Part shown: one piece after another, positions 35,617 through 44,007 of the stretch | Position numbering within the stretch: the stretch's first letter is position 1 | How the letters are laid out: the number at the start of each line of letters is the position of its first letter | Assembly: GCF_004011825.1 (NCBI RefSeq) | Contig: NZ_RKLO01000006.1 | Coordinates: 1-64,000 of the forward strand | DNA length: 64,000 nt | Source: Rhodococcus xishaensis | GTDB lineage: Bacteria > Actinomycetota > Actinomycetes > Mycobacteriales > Mycobacteriaceae | Direction of reading: 5' to 3' | Program-made: the position numbers and the translations under genes | Notes under the pieces: generated by a model | Told to the model about the DNA's origin: nothing | Seen by the model: the letters and a program-made list of their open reading frames with translations, nothing else | Database searches by the model: none

Positions 35617-36738
35617 ATGACGGTTCCGAGTCGCGCCAAGTCGGTCCGCCGCAATCGACGCACTACGAGCCAGATGATCAGTGCCGGGCTTGTGTTGCTC
35701 GCCGTTGCGGCATCACTGTTCATGATCTTCAGCGACAGCGTCAAATTGCTTCGGGTAGGCCTGGTCGTCGCATTGTGGGCCGCAACACTGGGCGCCATCG
35801 CGATGACGAAGTACCGGCGCGAGTCCTCCAGGGAAAAGGCCAAGGTTCGTGACCTGCAGAGGGTGTACGAGCTGCAGCTGGAGCGCGAGATCAGTGCACG
35901 TCGTGAGTACGAGCTGGGCGTCGAGGTCCGGGTTCGGAACGAGATGAGTGCCGAGGCCGCGACCATGAATGCGCTGCGCGACGAGCTCGCTGCGCTTCGC
36001 CGGAACCTCGAGATGCTGTTCGACGGTCGACTTCCGGAGGACCGTGTGGCGCTACGCGCGGAGTCGACACGAGTGCAGGAGTTGGCGGGCAGCTACCACC
36101 CCGCCGCGTCGGGCCTGTTCGTTCCGGGAGCACAGGCGCCCAGCCACAATGCTCAGGCGCCCAGCCACAATGCTCAGGTTCCCGGCCCCAATGCTCAGGT
36201 TCCCGGCCCCAGTGCTCAGGTTCCCAGCCCCAATCCGGCACGGCACCCGGCGCCCCAGGCCCCCGGCTTCGCAACCCCGTACGACGACCCGGTCACGGCG
36301 GAGACGACGGTGATTCCGCCGATAGACGTCGAGACGTTCGACGGCCCCGGCGCCAACTACGACTTCGGCAGCCCCTTCACCAGCGACGTCGCCTCTGCCG
36401 ACGAGGTTGTCGGTGGCCCGGAGCCTCCACTCGAAGAGCCCCTCTTCGCTAGATCGGTCCCTGAATACGAGCCCGCGCCGCCGGCGGATACCTTTCCGCC
36501 GAGGAGCGAGGAGCCCATGGCACCCGTCCCGTCAACCACGCCAGAACCGGTCGAACACCGACAGTTCAGGGGTGCGCACTCCGAGACGCCGCGGCCGGCC
36601 TCCCGTCGCGCACGTCGGTTGGCTGAGGACTCCGGTGGTGCGCACACGAACGGCCTTTCGGTTGCCGAGATCATGGCGAACCTCAAATCCGATGACGCGG
36701 GGGACGCCGCGCCGCGCAACCGCCATCGCGCAGAGTAG
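35617..36738 (+). CDS. DUF6779-like membrane protein with heptad repeats
   Basis: A 373-residue protein. Two membrane helices lie at about 22-40 and 48-63. A charged coiled coil follows (about 70-140, REKAKVRDLQRVYELQLERE onward). Then comes a proline-rich tail in which a 7-residue unit (AQAPSHN, AQAPSHN, AQVPGPN, AQVPGPS, AQVPSPN) repeats five times. It sits where mycobacteria carry Rv3604c. Domain name from memory; function unknown. Confidence 0.78.
   Translation: MTVPSRAKSVRRNRRTTSQMISAGLVLLAVAASLFMIFSDSVKLLRVGLVVALWAATLGAIAMTKYRRESSREKAKVRDLQRVYELQLEREISARREYELGVEVRVRNEMSAEAATMNALRDELAALRRNLEMLFDGRLPEDRVALRAESTRVQELAGSYHPAASGLFVPGAQAPSHNAQAPSHNAQVPGPNAQVPGPSAQVPSPNPARHPAPQAPGFATPYDDPVTAETTVIPPIDVETFDGPGANYDFGSPFTSDVASADEVVGGPEPPLEEPLFARSVPEYEPAPPADTFPPRSEEPMAPVPSTTPEPVEHRQFRGAHSETPRPASRRARRLAEDSGGAHTNGLSVAEIMANLKSDDAGDAAPRNRHRAE
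36130..36234 (+). repeat. 21-bp tandem repeat, five copies
   Basis: Five in-frame copies of a 21-base unit begin at 36130, 36151, 36172, 36193 and 36214, encoding a Pro/Gln/Asn-rich heptapeptide within the DUF6779-like protein. The first two copies are identical and the last is most diverged. Confidence 0.9.
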
Positions 36739-36884
36739 CGCCAACGAGATCGAAACCGCTCTCGCCGTCAAGTGAGCTGTAGATCACGTCGGACGGCCGG
36801 TGGTCCGCTTCTTCGCACGCGCTATTCTCTCCGCAGGACGTCTGGTACCCGCCACGCGGGACTGGAACGAACGAGAGGACGAAA

Positions 36885-37811
36885 GTGGTCTCCTTTGGGA
36901 TCGCCAACGGTCCCGCGCCCGCACGGTTGACGATCGGTATCGTCTCGGCGGGACGGGTCGGGACAGCAATCGGTGCCGCGCTGGAGCGAGTCGGACACGT
37001 CGTTGTCGCCTGCTCAGCCGTCTCCGACGCCTCCGTTCATCGCGCGGAGACCCGACTACCCGACACCGAGATCCTGCCCGTTCCGGAGGTCGCAGCCCGG
37101 GCCGAACTGCTGATCCTCGCGGTTCCCGACGACGAACTCGCCGGCCTCGTGGGAGGTCTGGCGGCCACCGAGTTGGTGCGCAGGGGAACGATCGTCGTCC
37201 ACACTTCCGGCGCCAACGGCGTCGGTATTCTCGCACCGCTCTCCGAGCAGGGCATCGTGCCGCTGGCGATCCATCCCGCGATGACCTTCACCGGCCACAC
37301 CGAGGACAGTGCCCGACTGTCCGACGCCTGTTTCGGGATCACCGCGGCCGACGACATCGGCTATGCGATCGGGCAATCCCTCGTCCTCGAGATCGGTGGA
37401 GAGCCGGTCCGGGTCCGCGAGGAAGTCCGCCCGCTCTACCACGCAGCCCTCGCACATGGCAGCAACCACCTGGTCACGCTCGTCGTCGACGCGGTCGCCG
37501 CGCTGCGGGTGGCGCTCGAAGGGCAGGAACTGCTAGGCCAGGAACTGGTCGGCGACGACCCGAACGGACTGCCCGAACGGGTGCTCGGTCCGCTGCTGTC
37601 GGCAGCGCTCGACAACGCCCTGCGGCGCGGGCAGTCTGCGCTGACCGGACCCGTGGCACGCGGTGACGCGGCCGCCGTTGCGAAGCACCTCGAGGTGCTC
37701 GAGGACGTCGACCCGAGGCTGGGCGCGGGATACCGGGCGTTGGCGTTGCGGACTGCGCAGCGCGCGGGGGCGAAGCCGGAACTGATGGAAGTGCTCGAGG
37801 ATGGAGGATGA
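36885..37811 (+). CDS. Rossmann-fold and DUF2520 protein
   Basis: A 308-residue protein with an N-terminal dinucleotide-binding fold ([17 protein letters not shown], residues about 16-32), the HPAMTFTG segment, and a helical DUF2520 C-terminal domain. It resembles 6-phosphogluconate or ketopantoate reductase-type dehydrogenases. It lies directly before panC, as Rv3603c does in M. tuberculosis, which makes a ketopantoate-reductase-like role tempting but unproven. GTG 36885 behind gagagga. Its stop lies 7 bases before the chosen panC start. Confidence 0.85.
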   Translation: MVSFGIANGPAPARLTIGIVSAGRVGTAIGAALERVGHVVVACSAVSDASVHRAETRLPDTEILPVPEVAARAELLILAVPDDELAGLVGGLAATELVRRGTIVVHTSGANGVGILAPLSEQGIVPLAIHPAMTFTGHTEDSARLSDACFGITAADDIGYAIGQSLVLEIGGEPVRVREEVRPLYHAALAHGSNHLVTLVVDAVAALRVALEGQELLGQELVGDDPNGLPERVLGPLLSAALDNALRRGQSALTGPVARGDAAAVAKHLEVLEDVDPRLGAGYRALALRTAQRAGAKPELMEVLEDGG

Positions 37812-37818
37812 GCCGAGG

Positions 37819-38778
37819 ATGAGCACTGCGAACGAAGCTCCTGTTCTGCAGGGCGGATTCAAGCGCGGCGAACTGACCGTGCACCACGACCCCGAGGTCC
37901 TGACGCGGGTGTCGAAGGCGTTGCGCGGTGTCGGGCGCCAGGTGGCGCTGGTGCCCACGATGGGTGCACTGCATGCCGGTCACCTCGAGCTGGTGCGACA
38001 GGCGAAGGTGACTGGCGCCGTCGTGATCGTGTCGATCTTCGTCAATCCGCTGCAGTTCGGTGCGAACGAGGATCTCGACGCCTACCCGCGCACCCTCGAT
38101 GCAGACCTGGAACTGCTGCGTGAGGTCGGGGTCGAGCTGGTCTTCGCCCCGACGCCGTCCACGATGTACCCCGACGGCCCGCGCACGACCGTCCTCCCAG
38201 GACCGCTCGGAGCCGACCTCGAGGGCAAGAGCCGGCCGACGCACTTCGCGGGCATGCTCACGGTTGTCGCCAAGCTGCTCCAGATCGCCGCACCCAACGT
38301 CGCGTTCTTCGGTGAGAAGGATTACCAGCAGCTCGTGCTGATCAGGCAGATGGTGCGTGATCTCAACTTCGACGTGCGAATCGTTGGCGTTCCGACGGTC
38401 CGTGAACAGGATGGTCTGGCCCTGTCCTCGAGGAATCGCTACCTCGAACCTGAGCAGAGGCAGCTGGCCACCACGCTGTCGGCTGCGCTGGTCGCGGGTG
38501 CGCACGCCGCGTCCGGCGGGGAGGAGGCGATTCTCGCCACCGCGCGCGAGGTGCTCGCCTCCGCGCCCGAGATCGAGGTGGACTACCTCGAGGTCCGCGG
38601 CGTGGATCTCGGCCCAGCCCCCGAACGCGGAGACGGTCGGCTCCTCATCGCGGCGCGAATCGGCAGCACGCGACTGATCGACAACGTCGGTGTTGCGGTC
38701 GGTACCGGGTTCCTCGAACGAACTAGCACAGACCCCACCACATCCTCCGCTCCCGTTGACGACCTCCTCTCCCACTGA
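37819..38778 (+). CDS. panC: Pantothenate synthetase
   Basis: A 319-residue ATP-dependent ligase joining pantoate and beta-alanine. The nucleotidyltransferase HIGH-like motif is [12 protein letters not shown], and the KMSKS-like region is [10 protein letters not shown]. The EKDYQQL segment is conserved. ATG 37819 has GGAGG 11 bases upstream; an ATG at 37801 overlaps the previous gene and is less likely. It precedes panD, which supplies beta-alanine. Confidence 0.96.
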   Translation: MSTANEAPVLQGGFKRGELTVHHDPEVLTRVSKALRGVGRQVALVPTMGALHAGHLELVRQAKVTGAVVIVSIFVNPLQFGANEDLDAYPRTLDADLELLREVGVELVFAPTPSTMYPDGPRTTVLPGPLGADLEGKSRPTHFAGMLTVVAKLLQIAAPNVAFFGEKDYQQLVLIRQMVRDLNFDVRIVGVPTVREQDGLALSSRNRYLEPEQRQLATTLSAALVAGAHAASGGEEAILATAREVLASAPEIEVDYLEVRGVDLGPAPERGDGRLLIAARIGSTRLIDNVGVAVGTGFLERTSTDPTTSSAPVDDLLSH

Positions 38779-38795
38779 AGACCGAAGGGCCGAAC

Positions 38796-39218
38796 ATGCT
38801 GCGCACCATGATGAAGTCGAAGATCCACCGTGCCACTGTCACGCACGCCGACCTGCACTACGTCGGCTCGGTGACCGTCGACCAGGATCTGATGGAGGCC
38901 GCCGACCTGCTCGAGGGTGAGCAGGTCACGATCGTCGACATCGACAACGGCGCCCGTCTCGAGACCTATGTGATCACCGGTGAGAGAGGCTCGGGTGTCA
39001 TCGGGATCAACGGTGCCGCAGCGCATCTGGTCAACCCGGGTGATCTGGTGATCCTCATCGCCTACGGTGTGATGAACGAACAAGAGATCCGCGAGTACTC
39101 GCCGCACGTCGTGTTCGTCGACGGCGACAACAAACCGGTCGAACTCGGGTCGGACCCGGCGCATGCGCCCGAGGGCTCAGGTCTGGTCACGCCGCGGATG
39201 CTCTCCAGTCTGGTGTAG
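38796..39218 (+). CDS. panD: Aspartate 1-decarboxylase proenzyme
   Basis: A 140-residue proenzyme. Self-cleavage at Gly-Ser in YVGSVTVD (about residues 24-25) creates the pyruvoyl cofactor; the segment [20 protein letters not shown] is typical. It makes beta-alanine for PanC. Ribosome site gaagg lies ahead of ATG 38796. The tail beyond about residue 115 is variable in the family. Confidence 0.96.
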   Translation: MLRTMMKSKIHRATVTHADLHYVGSVTVDQDLMEAADLLEGEQVTIVDIDNGARLETYVITGERGSGVIGINGAAAHLVNPGDLVILIAYGVMNEQEIREYSPHVVFVDGDNKPVELGSDPAHAPEGSGLVTPRMLSSLV

Positions 39219-39222
39219 TACG

Positions 39223-40035
39223 GTGCTGCTCACGGTCGATGTCCGAAACACCAACATCGTTCTCGGACTCTTCACCGGCACCGGCTCTCACTCGAAGTTG
39301 GTGCGGGACTGGCGGATGCGCACCGATGCGCGGATGACCGCCGACGAGTTGGCGCTCAAGTTTCGCGGATTGGTCGGACCGCACGCCGATCAGATCACCG
39401 GTGTCTCCGCGCTCTCGACGGTGCCGTCGGTGCTGCGCGAGATACGCATAATGCTCGGCAGGTACTGGGATCATGTCCCGCACGTGGTCGTGGAGCCCGG
39501 CGTGCGCACCGGGGTGCCACTGCTGGTCGACAATCCCAAAGAAGTGGGCGCCGACCGCATCATCAATAGCCTTGCAGCGCACCACTTGTACGAGAGTGCT
39601 TGCATCGTAGTAGATTTCGGTACGTCGACATGTGTCGACGTCGTCTCCGACAAGGGCGAATTCCTTGGCGGCGCCATCGCGCCCGGCCTCGAGATCTCCA
39701 CGGACGCACTGGCGTCGCAGTCGGCGGCGTTGCGGAAGGTCGAACTGGTCCGGCCCCGCTCGGTGGTCGGCAAGAACACCGTCGAGTGCATGCAGTCCGG
39801 TGCCGTGTTCGGATTTGCAGGTCTGGTAGACGGTTTGGTGTGCCGAGTTCGCCGTGAGCTCGCCGCCTTCAATGGGCCGGACGTCGCGGTGATCGCAACG
39901 GGGGACAGTGCACCGCTGATCATGCCCGAGTGCGAGACCATCGAGCACCACGAGCCTGACCTCGCGCTCGAGGGCCTGCGCATGGTTTACGAGCGCAACC
40001 TCGCACGGCGGAAGTCGCGCCGGAGCGAGGTCTGA
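39223..40035 (+). CDS. coaX: Type III pantothenate kinase
   Basis: A 270-residue ASKHA-fold kinase. Phosphate-1 motif [12 protein letters not shown] lies at the start, and [20 protein letters not shown] forms the second acidic motif; [17 protein letters not shown] is family-typical. It phosphorylates pantothenate, the first CoA step, and usually needs a monovalent cation. GTG 39223 starts 4 bases after panD. The panC-panD-coaX order matches mycobacteria. Confidence 0.95.
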   Translation: MLLTVDVRNTNIVLGLFTGTGSHSKLVRDWRMRTDARMTADELALKFRGLVGPHADQITGVSALSTVPSVLREIRIMLGRYWDHVPHVVVEPGVRTGVPLLVDNPKEVGADRIINSLAAHHLYESACIVVDFGTSTCVDVVSDKGEFLGGAIAPGLEISTDALASQSAALRKVELVRPRSVVGKNTVECMQSGAVFGFAGLVDGLVCRVRRELAAFNGPDVAVIATGDSAPLIMPECETIEHHEPDLALEGLRMVYERNLARRKSRRSEV

Positions 40036-40124
40036 CCACCGGGTAGCCCGCGTCACTCGCACGAGGGGTTCCCTCGACGTCGATGTTGTGTAAGACTGCT
40101 CGACGTGTTCCGTTGCATGAGTGC

Positions 40125-40176
40125 CCAGGAGTGTTGTCGAGGCTGAACGCTGCCTCGATCGTCTTCACTCTCCTGG
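40125..40176 (+). other. Compound hairpin between coaX and rhodanese
   Basis: The arms ccaggagtg (40125-40133) and cactctcctgg (40166-40176) pair with a 2-base bulge, and the inner arms tcgaggc and gcctcga (40137-40143, 40152-40158) pair perfectly. This could be a coaX terminator or a leader structure of the lost cysteine dioxygenase gene. Confidence 0.45.
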
Positions 40177-40306
40177 AGCTTTACTCGTGCATTCTGCATA
40201 TCCTTTAGGCGTCCGCGCGTCTGCACACGTTGCGACCTCGCTGCCTACGCCATTGTTTCCCGCCGATTCGCTGCGGATGACTGATCAGGGCGCCTCCGGC
40301 GCCAAG

Positions 40307-40417
40307 GCGTACTCGACGCCCCTCATCGTGATGCCCTACTACGAGGTCGCCGGGCGCGGGGCGCTGCGCCGCAGTCGCCTCGAGCTGACCGTTCTGCTCG
40401 AAGGAAGCCTGAAGTGA
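40307..40417 (+). pseudogene. C-terminal remnant of a cysteine dioxygenase
   Basis: The 36 codons before the rhodanese gene read AYSTPLIVMPYYEV, then GRGALRRSRLELT. This resembles the C-terminal end of actinobacterial cysteine dioxygenases (AYSPPLxxMxYYxV..G.LRRTRxxLT, recalled). The cupin core with its iron-binding histidines is absent upstream, so the enzyme is truncated. The remnant ends in TGA overlapping the GTG of the rhodanese gene, the arrangement seen in intact dioxygenase-rhodanese operons. The upstream frame stays open to 40121 but shows no recognisable dioxygenase sequence. Confidence 0.6.
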
Positions 40418-40836
40418 CCATCGACCAAATGCTCGACGACGCCCGCACTCACATTGATCGCATGTACGTCTTCGAGATCGCCGAGGCCGTCCGACGCGGC
40501 GCGATCTTCGTGGACATCCGACCCCAGGCCCAGCGGGCGCTCGAGGGCACGCTGCCGGGCGCGCTCGCGATCGAGCGAAACGTGCTCGAGTGGCGCCTGG
40601 ACCCAACCAGCAGCGCCCACCTTGCGCTCGCCGTCGACCACGACGTCGAATGGGTGATCGTGTGCTCCGAGGGGTACACCTCGAGCCTCGCGGCCGCTGC
40701 CCTTCGGCAGCTCGGGCTGCACAAGGCCACCGACCTCGTAGGCGGCTACAAGGCCATCAAGGCCGCCGGCCTGCAGGGTGTCCTGATCGGACAGCGGCAT
40801 TGCGTCCGAGAGTTGGCCACTGTTTCGGCGCACTGA
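40414..40836 (+). CDS. Rhodanese-like sulfurtransferase
   Basis: A 140-residue single-domain rhodanese. The active-site loop is VIVCSEGYTSSLAA with the catalytic cysteine near residue 89, and the CH2-like DIRPQAQRALEGTLPGAL segment lies near residue 35. It should transfer sulfane sulfur from a persulfide or thiosulfate. GTG start overlaps the stop of the cysteine-dioxygenase remnant (GTGA), so it was probably the second gene of a cysteine catabolism operon. Its current promoter is unclear. Confidence 0.85.
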   Translation: MTIDQMLDDARTHIDRMYVFEIAEAVRRGAIFVDIRPQAQRALEGTLPGALAIERNVLEWRLDPTSSAHLALAVDHDVEWVIVCSEGYTSSLAAAALRQLGLHKATDLVGGYKAIKAAGLQGVLIGQRHCVRELATVSAH

Positions 40837-40852
40837 CCGGATCCCCGTTCGA

Positions 40853-40867
40853 CGTCCCCGGGGGACG
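40853..40867 (+). terminator. Small hairpin after the rhodanese gene
   Basis: cgtcccc/ggggacg forms a short perfect hairpin 16 bases after the rhodanese stop and before the lysS promoter. There is no T run; a weak terminator is the simplest reading. Confidence 0.35.
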
Positions 40868-40904
40868 CCGTACTACCGGCGCACACGCTCGGCGAATGCG
40901 GCCC

Positions 40905-40910
40905 TATAGT
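40905..40910 (+). promoter_or_regulatory. Minus-10 element of lysS
   Basis: TATAGT ends 10 bases before the GTG of lysS and no ribosome site lies between, so transcription should start at or next to the start codon (leaderless mRNA). No good -35 element was seen. Confidence 0.55.
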
Positions 40911-40920
40911 CTTGTACCCC

Positions 40921-42432
40921 GTGAGTGAAGCACCAGCCCAGCCAGTCGACGACACCCCCGAGCAGCTCCGGATCCGCCGCGAGAAGCGGGAGCGTCTGCT
41001 CGCCCACGGCCAGGAACCGTACCCGGTGTCGGTTCCGCGCACTCATTCGCTCTCGGAGATCCGCGCCAAGTACCCCGATCTGGAAGTGGACTCGAGCACG
41101 GGAGAGGTGGTCGGCGTGGTCGGCCGCGTCATCTTCCTCCGCAACACCGGCAAGCTGTGCTTCGCGACCCTGCAAGAAGGCGACGGGACTCAGCTGCAGG
41201 CGATGCTCAGCCTCGCCAATATCGGCGAGGACGTCCTAGCAGCCTGGAAGGCCGATGTAGATCTCGGCGACTTCGTGTTCATTCACGGCGAGGTAATCAG
41301 CTCGCGGCGCGGCGAGCTCAGCGTAATGGCCGACTCGTGGCAGATCGCGGCCAAGGCCCTGCGTCCGCTGCCGGTCGCACACAAGGAGATGAACGAGGAA
41401 TCCCGGGTGCGGCAGCGCTACGCGGACCTCATCGTCCGTCCGCAGGCCCGCGAGATGGCGCGCAAGCGGGTCGCCGTCGTTCGGGAATTGCGCAACGCGC
41501 TCGAGCGCCGCGGCTTCCTCGAGGTCGAGACGCCGATGCTGCAGACACTGCATGGCGGTGCGGCGGCGCGTCCATTCACGACTCACTCGAACGCGCTGGA
41601 CATCGACCTGTACTTGCGAATCGCGCCGGAATTGTTCCTCAAGCGATGCGTCGTCGGCGGTATCGAGAAGGTTTTCGAGATCAACCGCAATTTCCGCAAT
41701 GAGGGTGTGGACTCGACGCACTCGCCGGAGTTCGCGATGCTCGAGACGTACGAGGCTTACGGTACCTACGACGATTCCGCGAAGATGACCCGTGAACTCG
41801 TGCAGGAGGTCGCGCAGGGCGCTTTCGGCTCCCAGGTCGTCACGCTCGCTGACGGTTCCGAGTACGACCTCAGCGGCGAGTGGAAGACGATGGAGATGTA
41901 TCCCTCGCTGTCCGAGGCGATCGGCGTTCAGGTCACCCCGGACACCTCGGTCGAGGACCTGTTGGCGCTGGCTGCGAAGGTCGGCCTCGACGTCCCGAAG
42001 GACAAGGGGTACGGCCACGGCAAGATCGTCGAGGAACTGTGGGAGCACCAGTGCGGTGACCAGTTGTACGAGCCCACATTCGTGCGGAATTTCCCGGTCG
42101 AGACGTCGCCACTCACCCGTCAGCACCGGAACCTGCCGGGTGTGACTGAGAAGTGGGATCTCTACATCCGCGGATTCGAACTGGCGACGGGGTATTCGGA
42201 GTTGGTCGACCCGATCATTCAGCGTGAGCGTTTCATGGATCAGGCGCGCCTTGCCTCGGCCGGCGACGACGAGGCGATGATTCTCGACGAGGAGTTCCTC
42301 GCTGCGATGGAGCAGGGTATGCCGCCGACCACCGGGACAGGTATGGGAATCGATCGCCTTCTGATGGCACTTACTGGATTGGGAATCAGGGAAACCATCT
42401 TGTTCCCAATTGTCCGACCGTCCACGCGCTGA
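40921..42432 (+). CDS. lysS: Lysyl-tRNA synthetase, class II
   Basis: A 503-residue class IIb synthetase. An OB-fold anticodon domain occupies about residues 50-150. The catalytic domain has motif 2 [20 protein letters not shown] and motif 3 [15 protein letters not shown] near the C terminus. It charges tRNA(Lys). GTG 40921 was chosen over the in-frame TTG at 40912 because a TATAGT element fits a leaderless start. It precedes lsr2, as in mycobacteria. Confidence 0.96.
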   Translation: MSEAPAQPVDDTPEQLRIRREKRERLLAHGQEPYPVSVPRTHSLSEIRAKYPDLEVDSSTGEVVGVVGRVIFLRNTGKLCFATLQEGDGTQLQAMLSLANIGEDVLAAWKADVDLGDFVFIHGEVISSRRGELSVMADSWQIAAKALRPLPVAHKEMNEESRVRQRYADLIVRPQAREMARKRVAVVRELRNALERRGFLEVETPMLQTLHGGAAARPFTTHSNALDIDLYLRIAPELFLKRCVVGGIEKVFEINRNFRNEGVDSTHSPEFAMLETYEAYGTYDDSAKMTRELVQEVAQGAFGSQVVTLADGSEYDLSGEWKTMEMYPSLSEAIGVQVTPDTSVEDLLALAAKVGLDVPKDKGYGHGKIVEELWEHQCGDQLYEPTFVRNFPVETSPLTRQHRNLPGVTEKWDLYIRGFELATGYSELVDPIIQRERFMDQARLASAGDDEAMILDEEFLAAMEQGMPPTTGTGMGIDRLLMALTGLGIRETILFPIVRPSTR

Positions 42433-42514
42433 CCGGCAGTTCAAAACCCTCGATATTGATGAGCCATCATTTTCGAGGATTCAGGGTACTATTGCTTTCG
42501 AGTTGCCCCGGCTG

Positions 42515-42529
42515 GGACGCTTCGCGTCC
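42515..42529 (+). promoter_or_regulatory. Hairpin in the lsr2 leader
   Basis: ggacgc-ttc-gcgtcc forms a perfect 6-bp hairpin in the untranslated leader, about 35 bases before the lsr2 ATG and after a TACTAT -10-like element at 42487-42492. An AT-rich imperfect inverted repeat (cctcga/tcgagg) lies further upstream at about 42447-42478. These may serve Lsr2 autoregulation or end lysS transcripts. Confidence 0.4.
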
Positions 42530-42564
42530 GAGCGACGACGCGTCATTCGGAAGGAATCGACCCC

Positions 42565-42906
42565 ATGGCAAAGAAGGTAACTGTAACGCTCATCGATGAC
42601 GTCGATCAGGATGCCACCGCCGACGAAACAGTCGAGTTCGGCCTTGACGGGGTTGCGTACGAGATCGATCTGTCTTCCGAGAATGCAGCAAAGCTGCGTG
42701 AGCAACTCGACGTGTGGGTTTCGCATGCTCGGAAGGTGACGGCTCGTCGCCGTGGCAAGGGGGCGGCCGGTGCGGCTTCCCGTGGTGGGGCAGACCGAGA
42801 GCAGAGTGCCAAGATCCGTGAATGGGCACGAGGCCACGGCTACACGGTGTCCTCGCGCGGTCGGATCTCCGCCGAAATTACCGAGGCGTACAACAAGGAA
42901 CACTGA
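42565..42906 (+). CDS. lsr2: Lsr2 nucleoid-associated xenogeneic silencer
   Basis: A 113-residue H-NS-like protein. The N-terminal half ([13 protein letters not shown], then [15 protein letters not shown]) forms the oligomerisation domain, and the C-terminal domain ends with the AT-hook-like RGR in [11 protein letters not shown]. It binds AT-rich DNA, bridges it and silences acquired genes. Good ggaagga ribosome site before ATG 42565. The length matches the family. Confidence 0.97.
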   Translation: MAKKVTVTLIDDVDQDATADETVEFGLDGVAYEIDLSSENAAKLREQLDVWVSHARKVTARRRGKGAAGAASRGGADREQSAKIREWARGHGYTVSSRGRISAEITEAYNKEH

Positions 42907-42934
42907 TCACGGTCGCAACACGGCCGGTGATCTG

Positions 42935-42962
42935 TTGCCGATGTAGAACGGTCTGCTACCAT
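42935..42962 (+). promoter_or_regulatory. Promoter of the lipase gene
   Basis: ttgccg (42935-42940) and taccat (42957-42962) are spaced by 16 bases, and the GTG start lies 8 bases after the -10, with no ribosome site. This fits a housekeeping-sigma promoter with a leaderless transcript. Confidence 0.5.
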
Positions 42963-42970
42963 CTCGCTCC

Positions 42971-43915
42971 GTGCAGCTGAGACGATTCATTGCGGGCGTA
43001 CTTCTTTCTGCGGTGTCACTGCTTGGTGTGGCAGTGCCGGCAACGGCCCAGGAGGCCTACCCGGTGCCCTACAACTTCCTTGCAGGAATTTCGCTGGAAT
43101 TGAGTAATCCGGGCGGGTCCGCGCCGGGCTCGAACGACTGGTCGTGCAAACCGTCGGATGAGCGCCCGAATCCCGTCGTGTTGGTGCACGGAACCTTTGG
43201 CAACCGCCAAGACAATTGGGGTTCGTTTGCTCCGCTTCTCGCGAACGAGGGATATTGCGTCTTCGCGCTCACTTACGGCGCGCTCGAGGATCAGCCGTGG
43301 CCGATTTCAGCGATCGGCGGATTGAAGCCCATCGAAGAGAGCGCCGAGCAACTCCGTGAGTTCGTCGACCGCGTCCTGCAGGAGACCGGCGCGGAGAAGG
43401 TTGATCTGATCGGCCATTCACAGGGCACCCTGATGCCGACGTACTACGTCCAGCAACTCGGCGGTGCCGACAAGATCGACAAGTACGTGTCGCTGGCGCC
43501 GCTGTGGGACGGCACCGATGGGTCCGGCGGAGACAGTTCGATGGACACTCTGATGGATGCCATGAGCGCCCTCATCGATGACGGAAGCGGCGAGCTCTGC
43601 CTGGCGTGCCCGCAGATGGCGACAGGCTCGGAGTTCTTGCAGGCGCTGCAGGCGAACGGAATCTACGCGCCCGAGGTGACCTACACCAACATCCTGACTC
43701 GCTACGACCAAGTGATCGTCCCCTACACCAGCGGGTACCTCGAGGGGCCCAACGCGACCAACATCGTCTTGCAGGACGAGTGCAGCACAAACTTCGGTGA
43801 GCATCTTGCCGTTGCTGCGGACTCCGTCGCGGCCGTGCACGTTCTGAACGCTCTGGATCCAGACAACCAACGTTCGGTACCGTGCCAGTTCGTGGTGCCG
43901 ATCCTGGGCGGCTGA
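42971..43915 (+). CDS. Secreted lipase/esterase, alpha/beta hydrolase
   Basis: A 314-residue exported hydrolase. The signal peptide covers about residues 1-25 (cleavage after ATAQ or nearby). The oxyanion-hole segment is VLVHGTFGNRQDNW and the nucleophile elbow GHSQG is in DLIGHSQGTLMPTYY (serine near residue 153). The catalytic Asp is probably in the ILTRYDQVIVPY segment and the His in AVHVLNAL. Four cysteines may form disulfides. This matches class 2 lipases (triacylglycerol or short-chain ester substrates). It is inserted between lsr2 and clpC, which are adjacent in M. tuberculosis. Confidence 0.87.
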   Translation: MQLRRFIAGVLLSAVSLLGVAVPATAQEAYPVPYNFLAGISLELSNPGGSAPGSNDWSCKPSDERPNPVVLVHGTFGNRQDNWGSFAPLLANEGYCVFALTYGALEDQPWPISAIGGLKPIEESAEQLREFVDRVLQETGAEKVDLIGHSQGTLMPTYYVQQLGGADKIDKYVSLAPLWDGTDGSGGDSSMDTLMDAMSALIDDGSGELCLACPQMATGSEFLQALQANGIYAPEVTYTNILTRYDQVIVPYTSGYLEGPNATNIVLQDECSTNFGEHLAVAADSVAAVHVLNALDPDNQRSVPCQFVVPILGG

Positions 43916-44007
43916 GCTTCAACAGCTTTCTCCCTCGGACGTCCGCGTACTGATCTGCGCGGATAGGGTTCCGCCTCGGCGCCGCGTTCGTAGGAAGGAG
44001 TGTGTGC

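Noticed and set aside
37474-38775. 433-codon frame antisense to panC
   Set aside because: Mirror of panC and the DUF2520 gene; composition is typical of GC-rich antisense frames.
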